64,000 nucleotides of DNA from Paenibacillus alkaliterrae (GTDB taxonomy: Bacteria; Bacillota; Bacilli; Paenibacillales; Paenibacillaceae), in the NCBI RefSeq assembly GCF_021532375.1, contig NZ_JAKGAP010000007.1, positions 181,429-245,428 of the forward strand. The letters run 5' to 3'. Below are positions 26,762-34,883 of this stretch, piece after piece. Each line of letters starts with the position of its first letter. Within the stretch, counting starts at the first letter, position 1. Under the pieces are notes generated by a model that had not been told where the DNA came from, made no database searches, and saw only the letters and a program-made list of their open reading frames with translations. Position numbers and translations under genes: made by a program.

Positions 26762-26790
26762 AGCATATCACGATCGCAAACCGCTGTAAA
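26762..26790 (-). promoter_or_regulatory. Promoter of the T-box operon
   Basis: On the minus strand TTTACA (26790-26785) is separated by exactly 17 bases from TATGCT (26767-26762), and TG precedes the -10 box by one base. This is a strong sigma-A type match just upstream of Stem I of the T-box. Confidence 0.7.
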
Positions 26791-26813
26791 GCGAGGCAGC
26801 AGGCGCGGACAGC

Positions 26814-28004
26814 CTAAAATAAATTCAGCTTGCCGATTCTCTGGACGGCCTCCTGCAGCCTTGCTTCACCGGTTAACAAGCCAAGGCGTACGAAGCCTTC
26901 GCCATGCATACCGAAACCTACGCCGGGCGCAACTACAACGTCTGCTTCCTGCAGAAGTATGTCGGCGAACGTTTCAGACGTATACCCGGGCGGCACCGGC
27001 AGCCAGCAGAAGAAGGAGCCGCCAGGACGCGATGCCTTCCAGCCGATCTTGTCCAGCGCGCCGAATAGAGCCTCGCGCCTGCTCTCGTACACCGCTTTAA
27101 GATCGGCTACGCATTGCTGCGGACCGGTCAACGCCAGCGCGGCGGCTTCTTGTATGCCACCGAACAGGCTGCAGTAGTAATGGTCCTGAATCAGGTTGAT
27201 CAGCTTGACGATTTGGGCGTTACCAATGGCGAAGCCGACTCGCCAACCGGCCATATTATAGGTTTTGGACAACGTATAAAATTCTACGCCGACTTCCTTC
27301 GCGCCAGGCGTCTGCAGGAAGCTGACCGGTTTATTTCCGTCAAAGCCGATGGCTCCGTAAGCGAAATCGCTGGCGACTGCGATGCTGTGCTTCATCGCAT
27401 AATTCACCGTTTTAGCGTAAAATTGGGCATCGGCCACCGCGCCAGTAGGATTGTTCGGATAATTCATGAACATGAGCTTCGCGCGCATTGCGATCTCAGG
27501 GCTAATCGCATCATAGTCCGGCAAATAACGGTTCGTTTCCGTTAACGGCATGAACGACATTTCCGCACCCGCAAGCGCAACACCCGACCAGTAATCGGGA
27601 TAGCCGGGATCAGGCACGAGACAAACATCGCCCGGATTAAGCAGACATTGGCTGATCTCGACAAGACCGGTTTTTCCGCCGAACAATATAGCTACCTCGG
27701 AAGACGGATCGATATCAACGTTGTAATCCTCCTTGTACCGCTTCGCTACGGCTTCCTTTAGAAACGGATAACCGCTGAAAGGAGGATATTTATGGTACAA
27801 CGGATTAGCCGCAGCCTCCTGCAGCTTCGCAACAATATGGGGAGGGGTCGGCTGATCTGGATTGCCTTGTCCCAAATTGATTACATCTCGTCCTTTGGCC
27901 GTCTGCGCATTCGCTTTGGCGACCAGCTTGGCAAAAAATTGCGTCGGAAGACCGTTCATCCGATCCGCAGGTTGAATCAGGCGTTGACCTTTTTGCGTTT
28001 CCAT
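26814..28004 (-). CDS. mtnE: Aminotransferase of methionine salvage (MtnE-like)
   Basis: Fold-type I PLP enzyme that transaminates 2-keto-4-methylthiobutyrate to methionine, usually with glutamine. VINLGQGNPDQPTPPHIV near residue 40 and LFGGKTGLVE near 110 resemble B. subtilis MtnE closely; the PLP-binding Lys is in TLSKTYNMAGWRVGF near 232. ATG 28004 is preferred; GTG 28019 is a possible upstream start. The stop is only 24 bases from the -35 box of the proB promoter, so some read-through into the T-box operon is possible. LL-diaminopimelate aminotransferase is an alternative family name, made less likely by context. Confidence 0.88.
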   Translation of the reverse strand: METQKGQRLIQPADRMNGLPTQFFAKLVAKANAQTAKGRDVINLGQGNPDQPTPPHIVAKLQEAAANPLYHKYPPFSGYPFLKEAVAKRYKEDYNVDIDPSSEVAILFGGKTGLVEISQCLLNPGDVCLVPDPGYPDYWSGVALAGAEMSFMPLTETNRYLPDYDAISPEIAMRAKLMFMNYPNNPTGAVADAQFYAKTVNYAMKHSIAVASDFAYGAIGFDGNKPVSFLQTPGAKEVGVEFYTLSKTYNMAGWRVGFAIGNAQIVKLINLIQDHYYCSLFGGIQEAAALALTGPQQCVADLKAVYESRREALFGALDKIGWKASRPGGSFFCWLPVPPGYTSETFADILLQEADVVVAPGVGFGMHGEGFVRLGLLTGEARLQEAVQRIGKLNLF

Positions 28005-28088
28005 ACCTTCACACTCCACATGACAAAATCGCTATATTAGGCAATAGCATTAATGTAGCATGAATGCGGAGAGAAGAGAAGCGAATCG

Positions 28089-28559
28089 CTAGACAGCGGG
28101 TACTCCCACCTTTTTGATGAAAGGTGCAATGTCGGCTTTGAACAGAAATAAATACGGTCTGCGCTGGTCATCGAATACGAGCAAAAGCGGCGGCTTATCC
28201 TTGCAGTAAAATACAAATAGATCATCGGAAGCTACGGAAAGGTCATTTACTTTGATCGTTACGGCTTTCTCGAGCGGCACCCGGTAAACGTAGCTGCAGC
28301 TTGGATCGCTTGTAATCTGCGGAGCCAATCCCGTGATCGATGAGGTCCATTCGGCCGCTAAGCTTTGAAATTGCGCATCATTCGGTATCGTTTTGATGAC
28401 TTTTCCTGCTGCTACGTCAAAGACCTGTACCGGTTTAAGTCCCGTCTCGGTCGTTGGCTCGCTTTGAAGGGGGACGTTTGGCGACGCGACAGCCATTTGC
28501 GCATAAAGCAGCAGCGAGCAGAAAGCTATAAGCAATGCGGTTATTCGTTTCGGAAACAT
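28089..28559 (-). CDS. Secreted protein of unknown function
   Basis: A 156-residue protein with a clear signal peptide (RITALLIAFCSLLLYAQMAVA, cut here to 20 or so residues in two parts: basic start, hydrophobic core, AVA-S cleavage site). The mature part has a strand-rich C-terminal half with YVYRVPLEKAVTIKVND and LLLVFDDQRRPYLFLF. ATG 28559 has AAGGAG eleven bases upstream; ATG 28568 is too close to that site. It is divergent from mtnU and upstream of mtnE on the same strand. I do not recognise the family. Confidence 0.65.
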   Translation of the reverse strand: MFPKRITALLIAFCSLLLYAQMAVASPNVPLQSEPTTETGLKPVQVFDVAAGKVIKTIPNDAQFQSLAAEWTSSITGLAPQITSDPSCSYVYRVPLEKAVTIKVNDLSVASDDLFVFYCKDKPPLLLVFDDQRRPYLFLFKADIAPFIKKVGVPAV

Positions 28560-28681
28560 AACGGACATACTCCTTTTTAATCGTAAAGTAGTAAAAGCCT
28601 CATCGTTAAGCTTCCCATCTTGACACAGAACCATGAGACGGTATCATTAGGGAAAATAAGCAAACGTGGGAGGAACGGCAG

Positions 28682-29482
28682 ATGAAAAACAAATTGCGGC
28701 TTGCTTTGCTGCAAATGCATGTAGAAGCGGGATATCCAGAAGCGAATTTCGCTAAGCTTTCGACGATGCTGGAGGACGCGGTAAGCGCAGCTGAAAAACC
28801 GGATGTCATTCTATTTCCCGAAATGTGGAATACAGGATATGCGTTAACGCAAATTCAAACGATCGCGGATAAAGAAGGGGAGAGGACGAAGGCGTTCCTG
28901 TCGGCCTTCAGTAAAATGCATCGAGTTCATATCGTCGGAGGATCGATCGCGGAGCTTAGGGAGGATAAAGTGTTCAATACGATCTATGTCTTTGACCGGG
29001 AAGGGAATGTAACGGCTGATTATTCGAAAATACATTTGTTCCGTCTAATGGACGAAGAAAAGTATCTCGCTGCCGGAGATAAGCTTGGCACGCTTGAAAT
29101 TGAAGGAGCCAAGGCGGGGATGATGATCTGTTACGATATCCGTTTCCCGGAGCTTGCGCGGAAGCTTGCGCTGGAAGGAGCCAAGCTGCTTTTTGTGCCT
29201 GCAGAATGGCCGCACCCGCGCCTTCACCATTGGCGAACGCTGCTTACAGCGCGCGCGATTGAAAATCAAATGTTCGTCATTGCCTGCAATCGGATGGGCT
29301 CAAGCGGAGACGCCCATTTCTTCGGTCATTCAATCGTGCTGGATCCTTGGGGAGAAGCCATTGCAGAAGCCGGAGATGAGGAAACGATTATCTATGCGGA
29401 TATCGATTTGTCGCTCGTCGATACCGTGCGATCCAAAATTCCGGTGTTCGAGGATCGCAGACCCGCCATATATGAAGCTTAA
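28682..29482 (+). CDS. mtnU: Carbon-nitrogen hydrolase family protein (MtnU-like omega-amidase)
   Basis: Nitrilase-superfamily amidase of 266 residues. The catalytic triad is visible: Glu in LFPEMWNTGY near residue 43, Lys in KIHLF near 118 and Cys in MICYDIRFPE near 151. In Bacillus the homologue ykrU/mtnU lies beside mtnE; an omega-amidase would remove the 2-oxoglutaramate formed when MtnE uses glutamine. GGGAGG precedes ATG 28682. The role in methionine salvage is inferred from neighbourhood. Confidence 0.82.
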   Translation: MKNKLRLALLQMHVEAGYPEANFAKLSTMLEDAVSAAEKPDVILFPEMWNTGYALTQIQTIADKEGERTKAFLSAFSKMHRVHIVGGSIAELREDKVFNTIYVFDREGNVTADYSKIHLFRLMDEEKYLAAGDKLGTLEIEGAKAGMMICYDIRFPELARKLALEGAKLLFVPAEWPHPRLHHWRTLLTARAIENQMFVIACNRMGSSGDAHFFGHSIVLDPWGEAIAEAGDEETIIYADIDLSLVDTVRSKIPVFEDRRPAIYEA

Positions 29483-30376
29483 TTAGCGAAAGTTACTGAT
29501 CGTTTTGTTCAATGTCCGTATAAAAGCGTCAGCCGCCTTGGATAGATAACGTCCCTTGCGGCTTGCGACTACAAGCGTTCGCGTAGGCTTAGGGTTTAAG
29601 GGTAAGTAAACAGGAATAAACTCTGCGCCTTTGGCCCGCGTCAGCATTTGCGGGACGAAGGCGATTCCCATGCCGCCGGCAACAAGAGATTGAATCGTCT
29701 CCATATTGCTGCTCTCGAACACGATTTTGGGCGTGAAACCGGATTGCTCACATAATTCCACCGTAATTTGACGGAAGCCTTGCCCGCGTTTTAGCCCAAT
29801 GAACGGCTCCTCCTCCAAATCCGCGATATCGATCGCTCCTTCTCGCTGCGCAAGCGGATGCTGCGGCGATACGGCCAAGCAAATTTCTTCTTCCAGGAAC
29901 GGCTCGTAAGAAAGGGAATGATCGATGAGCGGCAGCGAAAGCAAGCTTAAATCGGTGCCGCCGCTGGCGGTAAGCTGCTCCAGCTTGGCAGTCGTGTCTT
30001 CTACAAGTACGACTTCGATCTGCGGGTACAGCGCACCAAACAAGGGTAATACAATCGGCAATATATGCGAGCCCGTAATAGGCAGTGTCCCAACGACAAG
30101 CCGACCCCTGCGCATTTGAGCCATATCGTCCATTTCCTGCTTCAATTGCTCTACGGCATCAAGAATGGAATGCGACTTATCTACAAAAACTTGTCCCGCC
30201 TGCGTCAGTTCTACCGAGTTGGTCGTTCTTCGAAAAAGCAGCACGCCAATCTCTTGCTCAAGCTTTGACAATTGCTGGCTAAGGGAAGGCTGGGCAATAT
30301 GGAGCTTCTCGGCGGCACGGGAAAAATTTTTTTCCAACGCGATCTGGATCACGTAGTTTAGTTGTCTCAGTTCCAT
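29483..30376 (-). CDS. LysR family transcriptional regulator
   Basis: A 297-residue LTTR. The N-terminal winged helix is typical: MELRQLNYVIQIALEKNFS then AQPSLSQQLSKLEQEIG and LFRRT. The rest is the periplasmic-binding-like effector domain. ATG 30376 is used, because the upstream ATG at 30394 is within the AAGGGGA ribosome binding site. It is divergent from leuC, and palindromic half-sites lie in the shared intergenic region, so it may regulate leuCD and itself. The effector is unknown. Confidence 0.9.
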   Translation of the reverse strand: MELRQLNYVIQIALEKNFSRAAEKLHIAQPSLSQQLSKLEQEIGVLLFRRTTNSVELTQAGQVFVDKSHSILDAVEQLKQEMDDMAQMRRGRLVVGTLPITGSHILPIVLPLFGALYPQIEVVLVEDTTAKLEQLTASGGTDLSLLSLPLIDHSLSYEPFLEEEICLAVSPQHPLAQREGAIDIADLEEEPFIGLKRGQGFRQITVELCEQSGFTPKIVFESSNMETIQSLVAGGMGIAFVPQMLTRAKGAEFIPVYLPLNPKPTRTLVVASRKGRYLSKAADAFIRTLNKTISNFR

Positions 30377-30422
30377 TATGAATGTCCCCTTCATTTGGTT
30401 ATGAAAGTTAGAAAACTTCCAT

Positions 30423-30449
30423 TATAGTTTTTTTCTATAGACGTTATAG
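30423..30449. promoter_or_regulatory. Candidate LysR-type operator between lysR and leuC
   Basis: TATAG 30423-30427 and CTATA 30435-30439 form an inverted repeat with a seven-base spacer, which includes a T-N11-A core (T30425 to A30437). A third half-site, TATAG 30445-30449, makes a second inverted repeat with CTATA. Several half-sites in series are usual for LTTR activators. Confidence 0.5.
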
Positions 30450-30480
30450 ATATTATATCTTGGATCAATGAAGAAAGAAA

Positions 30481-30489
30481 TGATATAGT
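30481..30489 (+). promoter_or_regulatory. Candidate extended -10 promoter for leuCD
   Basis: TG 30481-30482, one base, TATAGT 30484-30489. The -35 region (TTGGAT at 30460-30465, 18 bases away) is weak, which fits a promoter that needs an activator bound at the upstream LTTR sites. Confidence 0.45.
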
Positions 30490-30540
30490 AGGTTCAGTTA
30501 AGAAATGCAGAAGATTTCATGAAACGATGAGGTGAGCATA

Positions 30541-31956
30541 ATGACGAAAAAGACAATGTTTGAGAAGATCTGGGATAATCACGTCATTCATCAAGAAGAA
30601 GGAAAGCCAAGCGTTATTTATATCGATTTGCAGCTCGTTCACGAAGTAACATCGCCGCAAGCGTTCGAAGGCTTACGCCTATCAGGCCGTAAAGTTCGCC
30701 GTCCTGACTTGACATTCGCTACGATGGATCATAATGTACCGACGAAGGATCGTTTCAACATTACCGATCCGATCTCGAAGCAGCAAATCGATACATTGAC
30801 GCAAAACTGTAAAGATTTCGGCGTAACGCTGTTCGATCTTGACAGCATTGACCAAGGTGTCGTACACGTAATGGGTCCTGAGCTCGGACTTACGCATCCT
30901 GGTAAAACAATCGTATGCGGCGACAGCCATACTTCCACGCACGGTGCATTCGGCGCTTTGGCGTTCGGTATCGGCACGAGCGAGGTTGAGCACGTTATGG
31001 CTACTCAGTGCTTGCAGCAATCGAAAGCAAAGACGCTGGAGGTTCGCTTCAACGGCACACGTAAACCGGGTGTAACGGCAAAAGACTTAATTCTTGGCGT
31101 TATCGCGCAATACGGCACTGACTTTGCAACGGGTTATGTAATCGAGTTTACCGGCGAAGCCATTACCAGCTTGACCATGGAAGAGCGTATGACGGTTTGT
31201 AACATGTCAATCGAAGCGGGCGCACGCGCCGGCCTTATTGCTCCGGATGAGACAACCTTCAACTACCTGCGCGGACGTGAATATGCGCCGGCTAACTTCG
31301 ATGAAGCGGTAGAGGCTTGGAAACAGCTTACAACAGACGAAGGTGCAGAATACGACACAGTCGTTCACTTTGACGTAGATGCTCTTATCCCGCAAGTAAC
31401 ATGGGGAACCAGCCCGGGCATGGGTACAAACATTACGGCTAAGGTGCCATTCCCGGCTGATCTTCCAACGGAAAATGAACGCAAAGCGGCAGAAGCAGCA
31501 CTTGAGTATATGGATTTGAAGCCGGGCACGCCAATGACTGAAATCGAAATCGACTACGTGTTCATCGGATCTTGCACAAACGGCCGTATCGAGGATTTGC
31601 GCGCTGCCGCTGAAATTGCCAGAGGCTACAAAGTTAGCGACCGTGTAACGGCAATTGTCGTTCCGGGATCGGGCCGCGTAAAGATTCAAGCAGAGAATGA
31701 GGGCTTGGACAAAATCTTTACAGAAGCGGGCTTTGAATGGCGTGACGCAGGCTGTTCGATGTGCCTTGCAATGAATCCTGACGTTTTGAAGCCGGGCGAG
31801 CGCTGCGCATCAACATCCAACCGTAACTTTGAAGGCCGCCAAGGCCGCGGCGGACGTACGCACCTTGTATCTCCTGCGATGGCAGTTGCCGCAGCGGTTA
31901 AAGGCCGCTTTACAGACGTACGCGATTGGGAAATCAAATCCGAAGTGTTGAACTAA
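30541..31956 (+). CDS. leuC: 3-isopropylmalate dehydratase large subunit
   Basis: Aconitase-family subunit carrying the 4Fe-4S cluster, isomerising 2- to 3-isopropylmalate in leucine synthesis. Seen: [36 protein letters not shown] (first cluster Cys) and [11 protein letters not shown] (the other two). The length of 471 residues is standard. ATG 30541 follows GAGGTGAG; GTG 30532 lies within that site. leuD follows after 28 bases. leuA and leuB are not in the window. Confidence 0.97.
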   Translation: MTKKTMFEKIWDNHVIHQEEGKPSVIYIDLQLVHEVTSPQAFEGLRLSGRKVRRPDLTFATMDHNVPTKDRFNITDPISKQQIDTLTQNCKDFGVTLFDLDSIDQGVVHVMGPELGLTHPGKTIVCGDSHTSTHGAFGALAFGIGTSEVEHVMATQCLQQSKAKTLEVRFNGTRKPGVTAKDLILGVIAQYGTDFATGYVIEFTGEAITSLTMEERMTVCNMSIEAGARAGLIAPDETTFNYLRGREYAPANFDEAVEAWKQLTTDEGAEYDTVVHFDVDALIPQVTWGTSPGMGTNITAKVPFPADLPTENERKAAEAALEYMDLKPGTPMTEIEIDYVFIGSCTNGRIEDLRAAAEIARGYKVSDRVTAIVVPGSGRVKIQAENEGLDKIFTEAGFEWRDAGCSMCLAMNPDVLKPGERCASTSNRNFEGRQGRGGRTHLVSPAMAVAAAVKGRFTDVRDWEIKSEVLN

Positions 31957-31984
31957 TTGAACGCGAGAGAGGGGTATATCCGAT

Positions 31985-32584
31985 ATGGAACCTTTTAAAA
32001 AACTTACAGGCATCGTCGCCCCGGTCGACCGGGTCAATGTCGACACTGACGCCATTATACCGAAACAATTTTTGAAGCGCATCGAGCGCAGCGGCTTCGG
32101 CCAATTCCTTTTCTTCGAATGGCGTTTTCACGAAAACGGCGATGTGAACGCCGAATTCGAGCCGAACAAACCGCGTTACGAGGGTGCTTCCGTTCTGATC
32201 TCCCGCGCGAACTTTGGCTGCGGCTCCTCCCGTGAGCATGCGCCATGGGCCATTCTAGATTATGGCTACAAAGTTATTATCGCTCCGTCTTATGCGGACA
32301 TTTTCTATAATAACTGCTTCAAAAACGGTATTTTGCCAATCAAGCTAAGCGAAGAGCAGGTTGAAGAGCTGTTCCAGCGTACGGCGAAGCATGTTGGCTA
32401 CAAGCTGACTGTCGATCTTGAGAACAAGCAGCTTACTGACGAGCACGGTCTTTCTATTTCGTTTGACCTCGATGAGCACCGTCGTCAATTTTTGCTGCAA
32501 GGCCTCGATGATATCGGCTTGACGCTGCAGCATGAGGACAAAATTACCGCTTACGAGCAAAAGCACGCCGCTCGTCTTGGATAA
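31985..32584 (+). CDS. leuD: 3-isopropylmalate dehydratase small subunit
   Basis: Swivel-domain partner of LeuC. NVDTDAIIPKQFLK near residue 20 and NFGCGSSREHAPWAI near 78 are the substrate-binding signatures. The length of 199 residues is usual for the Bacillus form. GAGAGGGG precedes the start, and an intrinsic terminator follows at 32598, so leuC-leuD form a two-gene operon. Confidence 0.97.
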   Translation: MEPFKKLTGIVAPVDRVNVDTDAIIPKQFLKRIERSGFGQFLFFEWRFHENGDVNAEFEPNKPRYEGASVLISRANFGCGSSREHAPWAILDYGYKVIIAPSYADIFYNNCFKNGILPIKLSEEQVEELFQRTAKHVGYKLTVDLENKQLTDEHGLSISFDLDEHRRQFLLQGLDDIGLTLQHEDKITAYEQKHAARLG

Positions 32585-32597
32585 TGTACACGTAACG

Positions 32598-32641
32598 AAG
32601 AGGGCAATTCGGCCGATAATGGCGAATTGCCCTCTTTTTTC
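32598..32641 (+). terminator. Intrinsic terminator after leuD
   Basis: A 14-base stem, 32598-32611 with 32623-32636 (core GAGGGCAATTCG), ends in TTTTTT. Confidence 0.9.
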
Positions 32642-32742
32642 CTCTAAACGCAACTTTTTCTGACAAGCTGCGTCTATATTTTAGTCTGTAATAGTCGAAT
32701 GCACTCATTCGATGCGGGCAATTTCAGTCATCGAGGTGGGAA

Positions 32743-34185
32743 ATGAAAAGATTTGTATCCATGTTGTTGTTTATGTCGGTTTTTTTCACGATGTTCGCCG
32801 CAGTTGGACATGCTGCACAGATCGTCCCAAAGCTTTATTTGAACGGCCAGCCATTAACTTCTGACGTCAATCCGCAAATCGTCAATGAATCTACGATTGT
32901 CCCGGTGCGTACGATATCGGAAGGTTTGGGCTATCCAATTGAATGGGACAACGCTACCAAGACGGTAACGGTCTATAACGGCCAAGCTGTCATTAAGCTG
33001 AAGTTAAATGACAGCGTTGCGAAAGTTAATGACCAGCAGGTCCAAATGGATACGCCAGCATCGATAGTGAAAGGAACAACGCTCGTTCCGCTGCGCTTTA
33101 TTGGCGAGCAATTCGGTCTTGACTTCGAATGGAAGCAGGCCGAGAAGGAAGTACATATTTATGAGAAGCCAATGGAACCGGAAGTGCCGACATCGCCTGA
33201 GGTGCCAAAGGAATCGGAAGAAACGACGGGCTGGATTACACAAGTGTCATTTGACGGCATTAGCAGCTTGAAGATCAATTATGCCGGCAGCGTTACGACG
33301 AAAGAACCGCTTTTCTTGGATAATCCGAAGCGAATCGTGTTTGATTTGCCGAATACCGTCTATTCTAATGAATTGAATAACCTATTCGCGAAAGGTCAAG
33401 TCGAAAGCATCGTTGCCGACAATCCCTTCCTGCAGAAGTTTCGTTACTCGTTATTTTCCAATTCTCCATCCGTAGCGCGCTTGGTTTTGGAGGTAAGCGA
33501 GGATACTGGCTTCATTATGTCGGAAAGCGTAGGTGAAATTCGTTTCGACTTATTGCCGGCGAATGAGGTTCCGCAAGAGCCGATCGAGCCGCCGCCGGTC
33601 GTTGTCGACCCGCCCGTTACGGAGCCGGTAGCGCCTGCGGATGATGGCATTTTCGACATCGTCATCGATGCGGGGCATGGAGGCAAGGACCCTGGCGCCA
33701 TAAGCGTGCTAAAGAGAACCGAGAAGGAATTTAATTTAAGTATTGCGCTAAAGATTCAAGCCTTGCTTAATAAAGAAACGAACATAATGGCTCATCTCAC
33801 TCGTTCGGACGATACCTTTGTTGAGTTGGTTGATCGGGTGAAATTTGCGGAAGACCTGAAAGCGGACTTATTTATATCTGTTCACGCCAATAGAGTCGAA
33901 AATTTTTCTGTAACCGGAACTGAAACCTTTTACAATCGCGCAGCCAGCAAGCCGTTCGCAGATGTCATTCATAAGCATCTGCTTGCTGCAACAGGCTTGA
34001 AGAATCGAGGCGTGAAGGAGGGACCGTATAAGGTTATTAGAGAGACGACGATGCCTGCAATATTATTAGAAGCCGGCTTTTTGTCGAATAAAACAGATGC
34101 CAAGCTATTATATGATGAAAAAGTGCAAGATCGGATCGCTTCAGAGATTGTAGCAGGTATTAAAGAATATTTAAAACTTAAATAG
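32743..34185 (+). CDS. N-acetylmuramoyl-L-alanine amidase with stalk and AMIN domains
   Basis: Secreted zinc amidase that cleaves the peptide from MurNAc in peptidoglycan. Order: signal peptide (1-25, ending GHA-A), a copper-amine-oxidase-N-like stalk domain (about 28-140, with ESTIVPVRTISEGLG and GTTLVPLRFIGEQFG), a Pro-rich linker, an AMIN-like domain (about 165-280), a second Pro/Val-rich linker, and Amidase_3 (about 300-480). The catalytic and zinc residues are in VIDAGHGGKDPGA, RTEKEF, FISVHAN and ILLEAGFLSN. It heads a surface cluster with the GerM lipoprotein and the SLH protein. Confidence 0.93.
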   Translation: MKRFVSMLLFMSVFFTMFAAVGHAAQIVPKLYLNGQPLTSDVNPQIVNESTIVPVRTISEGLGYPIEWDNATKTVTVYNGQAVIKLKLNDSVAKVNDQQVQMDTPASIVKGTTLVPLRFIGEQFGLDFEWKQAEKEVHIYEKPMEPEVPTSPEVPKESEETTGWITQVSFDGISSLKINYAGSVTTKEPLFLDNPKRIVFDLPNTVYSNELNNLFAKGQVESIVADNPFLQKFRYSLFSNSPSVARLVLEVSEDTGFIMSESVGEIRFDLLPANEVPQEPIEPPPVVVDPPVTEPVAPADDGIFDIVIDAGHGGKDPGAISVLKRTEKEFNLSIALKIQALLNKETNIMAHLTRSDDTFVELVDRVKFAEDLKADLFISVHANRVENFSVTGTETFYNRAASKPFADVIHKHLLAATGLKNRGVKEGPYKVIRETTMPAILLEAGFLSNKTDAKLLYDEKVQDRIASEIVAGIKEYLKLK

Positions 34186-34204
34186 GAAGCGGGTGTTCAG
34201 CGAT

Positions 34205-34807
34205 ATGACGACATCAAAAACGCGGGGGCTGCTTGCTTTCATTGTACTTTCTTGTGCATTAGCAGGCTGCGGCGCTCAGGACAAGCCATTGGGAAACACG
34301 GGAACTTCGATGGAGGAGCCGACAGCCACGGTTATGCCGACTGCAACAGCTTCTCCATCTCCGTCTCCGTCTCCGTCTCCGTCTCCATCTCCGTCTCCGG
34401 AGCCGACGGCTGTCATCAATGAGCGAGAGGCTATCATTTACTTAACCGATGCCGAGCTGCTTGCAACGGTAGAAAATCCGGTGGTAATTCCCTATGAGAC
34501 CGAGGAGGAGCTCGTGAAAGAGGCTGTTGCCGCCTTGCAGCAGGATGCCGGCGAGAATGCCTTGTCGTTATGGAAACCGATTGAAATCAAAGCGGTCGAG
34601 CTGGCAGACGGTCTTGTCACTCTGGATATTCATATACCGGATGAAGCCCGTCTCGGCGCGCCTGGGGAACTGCTCGTTATCGAAACGCTGCAAAAAACAT
34701 TGTTTCAATTCGAATTTGTCGAGTCCATCGATGTGCTGGTTGACGGCGAAGCGGTCGAGAGTTTGATGGGCCACGTCGACCTGGAGCATCCGTTGCACAA
34801 GGAATAA
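34205..34807 (+). CDS. GerMN-domain lipoprotein
   Basis: A 200-residue exported protein. The signal ends in a lipobox, LAGC near residue 20, so the mature Cys should be lipidated. A linker of eight Ser-Pro repeats is followed by a GerMN domain (about 80-195), with EELVKEAVAAL and VTLDIHIPDEARLGAPGELL fitting the family that acts in sporulation and germination. ATG 34205 is used; GTG 34193, three bases after AGGAAG, is an alternative. It follows the amidase by 19 bases. Bacillus GerM is larger with two such domains, so this is a single-domain relative. Confidence 0.82.
   Translation: MTTSKTRGLLAFIVLSCALAGCGAQDKPLGNTGTSMEEPTATVMPTATASPSPSPSPSPSPSPSPEPTAVINEREAIIYLTDAELLATVENPVVIPYETEEELVKEAVAALQQDAGENALSLWKPIEIKAVELADGLVTLDIHIPDEARLGAPGELLVIETLQKTLFQFEFVESIDVLVDGEAVESLMGHVDLEHPLHKE
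34352..34399 (+). repeat. Hexanucleotide tandem repeat TCTCCR, eight copies
   Basis: Eight consecutive six-base units (TCTCCA or TCTCCG) encode Ser-Pro dipeptides in the linker of the GerM lipoprotein. The unit length keeps the reading frame, so slippage would change linker length only. Confidence 0.95.
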
Positions 34808-34883
34808 AACTAAAATAAGGGTGGCTTCCATTGTCGTTTTTGTTACGGCGGTGGAGGTCATCATCAACTTTCAGGGGGAATAA

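Noticed and set aside
23183..28004. A SAM riboswitch in front of the mtn genes
   Set aside because: I looked for S-box-like leaders before mtnW and mtnE. mtnW overlaps proC, and the mtnE upstream region is too short and lacks the motif. Only the proline T-box was found.
31207..31689. A 160-codon minus-strand frame inside leuC
   Set aside because: leuC has all cluster cysteines in the plus frame; the antisense product is Arg- and Cys-rich without any domain pattern.
34352..34399. A CRISPR-like repeat array
   Set aside because: The repeat is a direct six-base tandem without spacers and lies in frame in a coding sequence.
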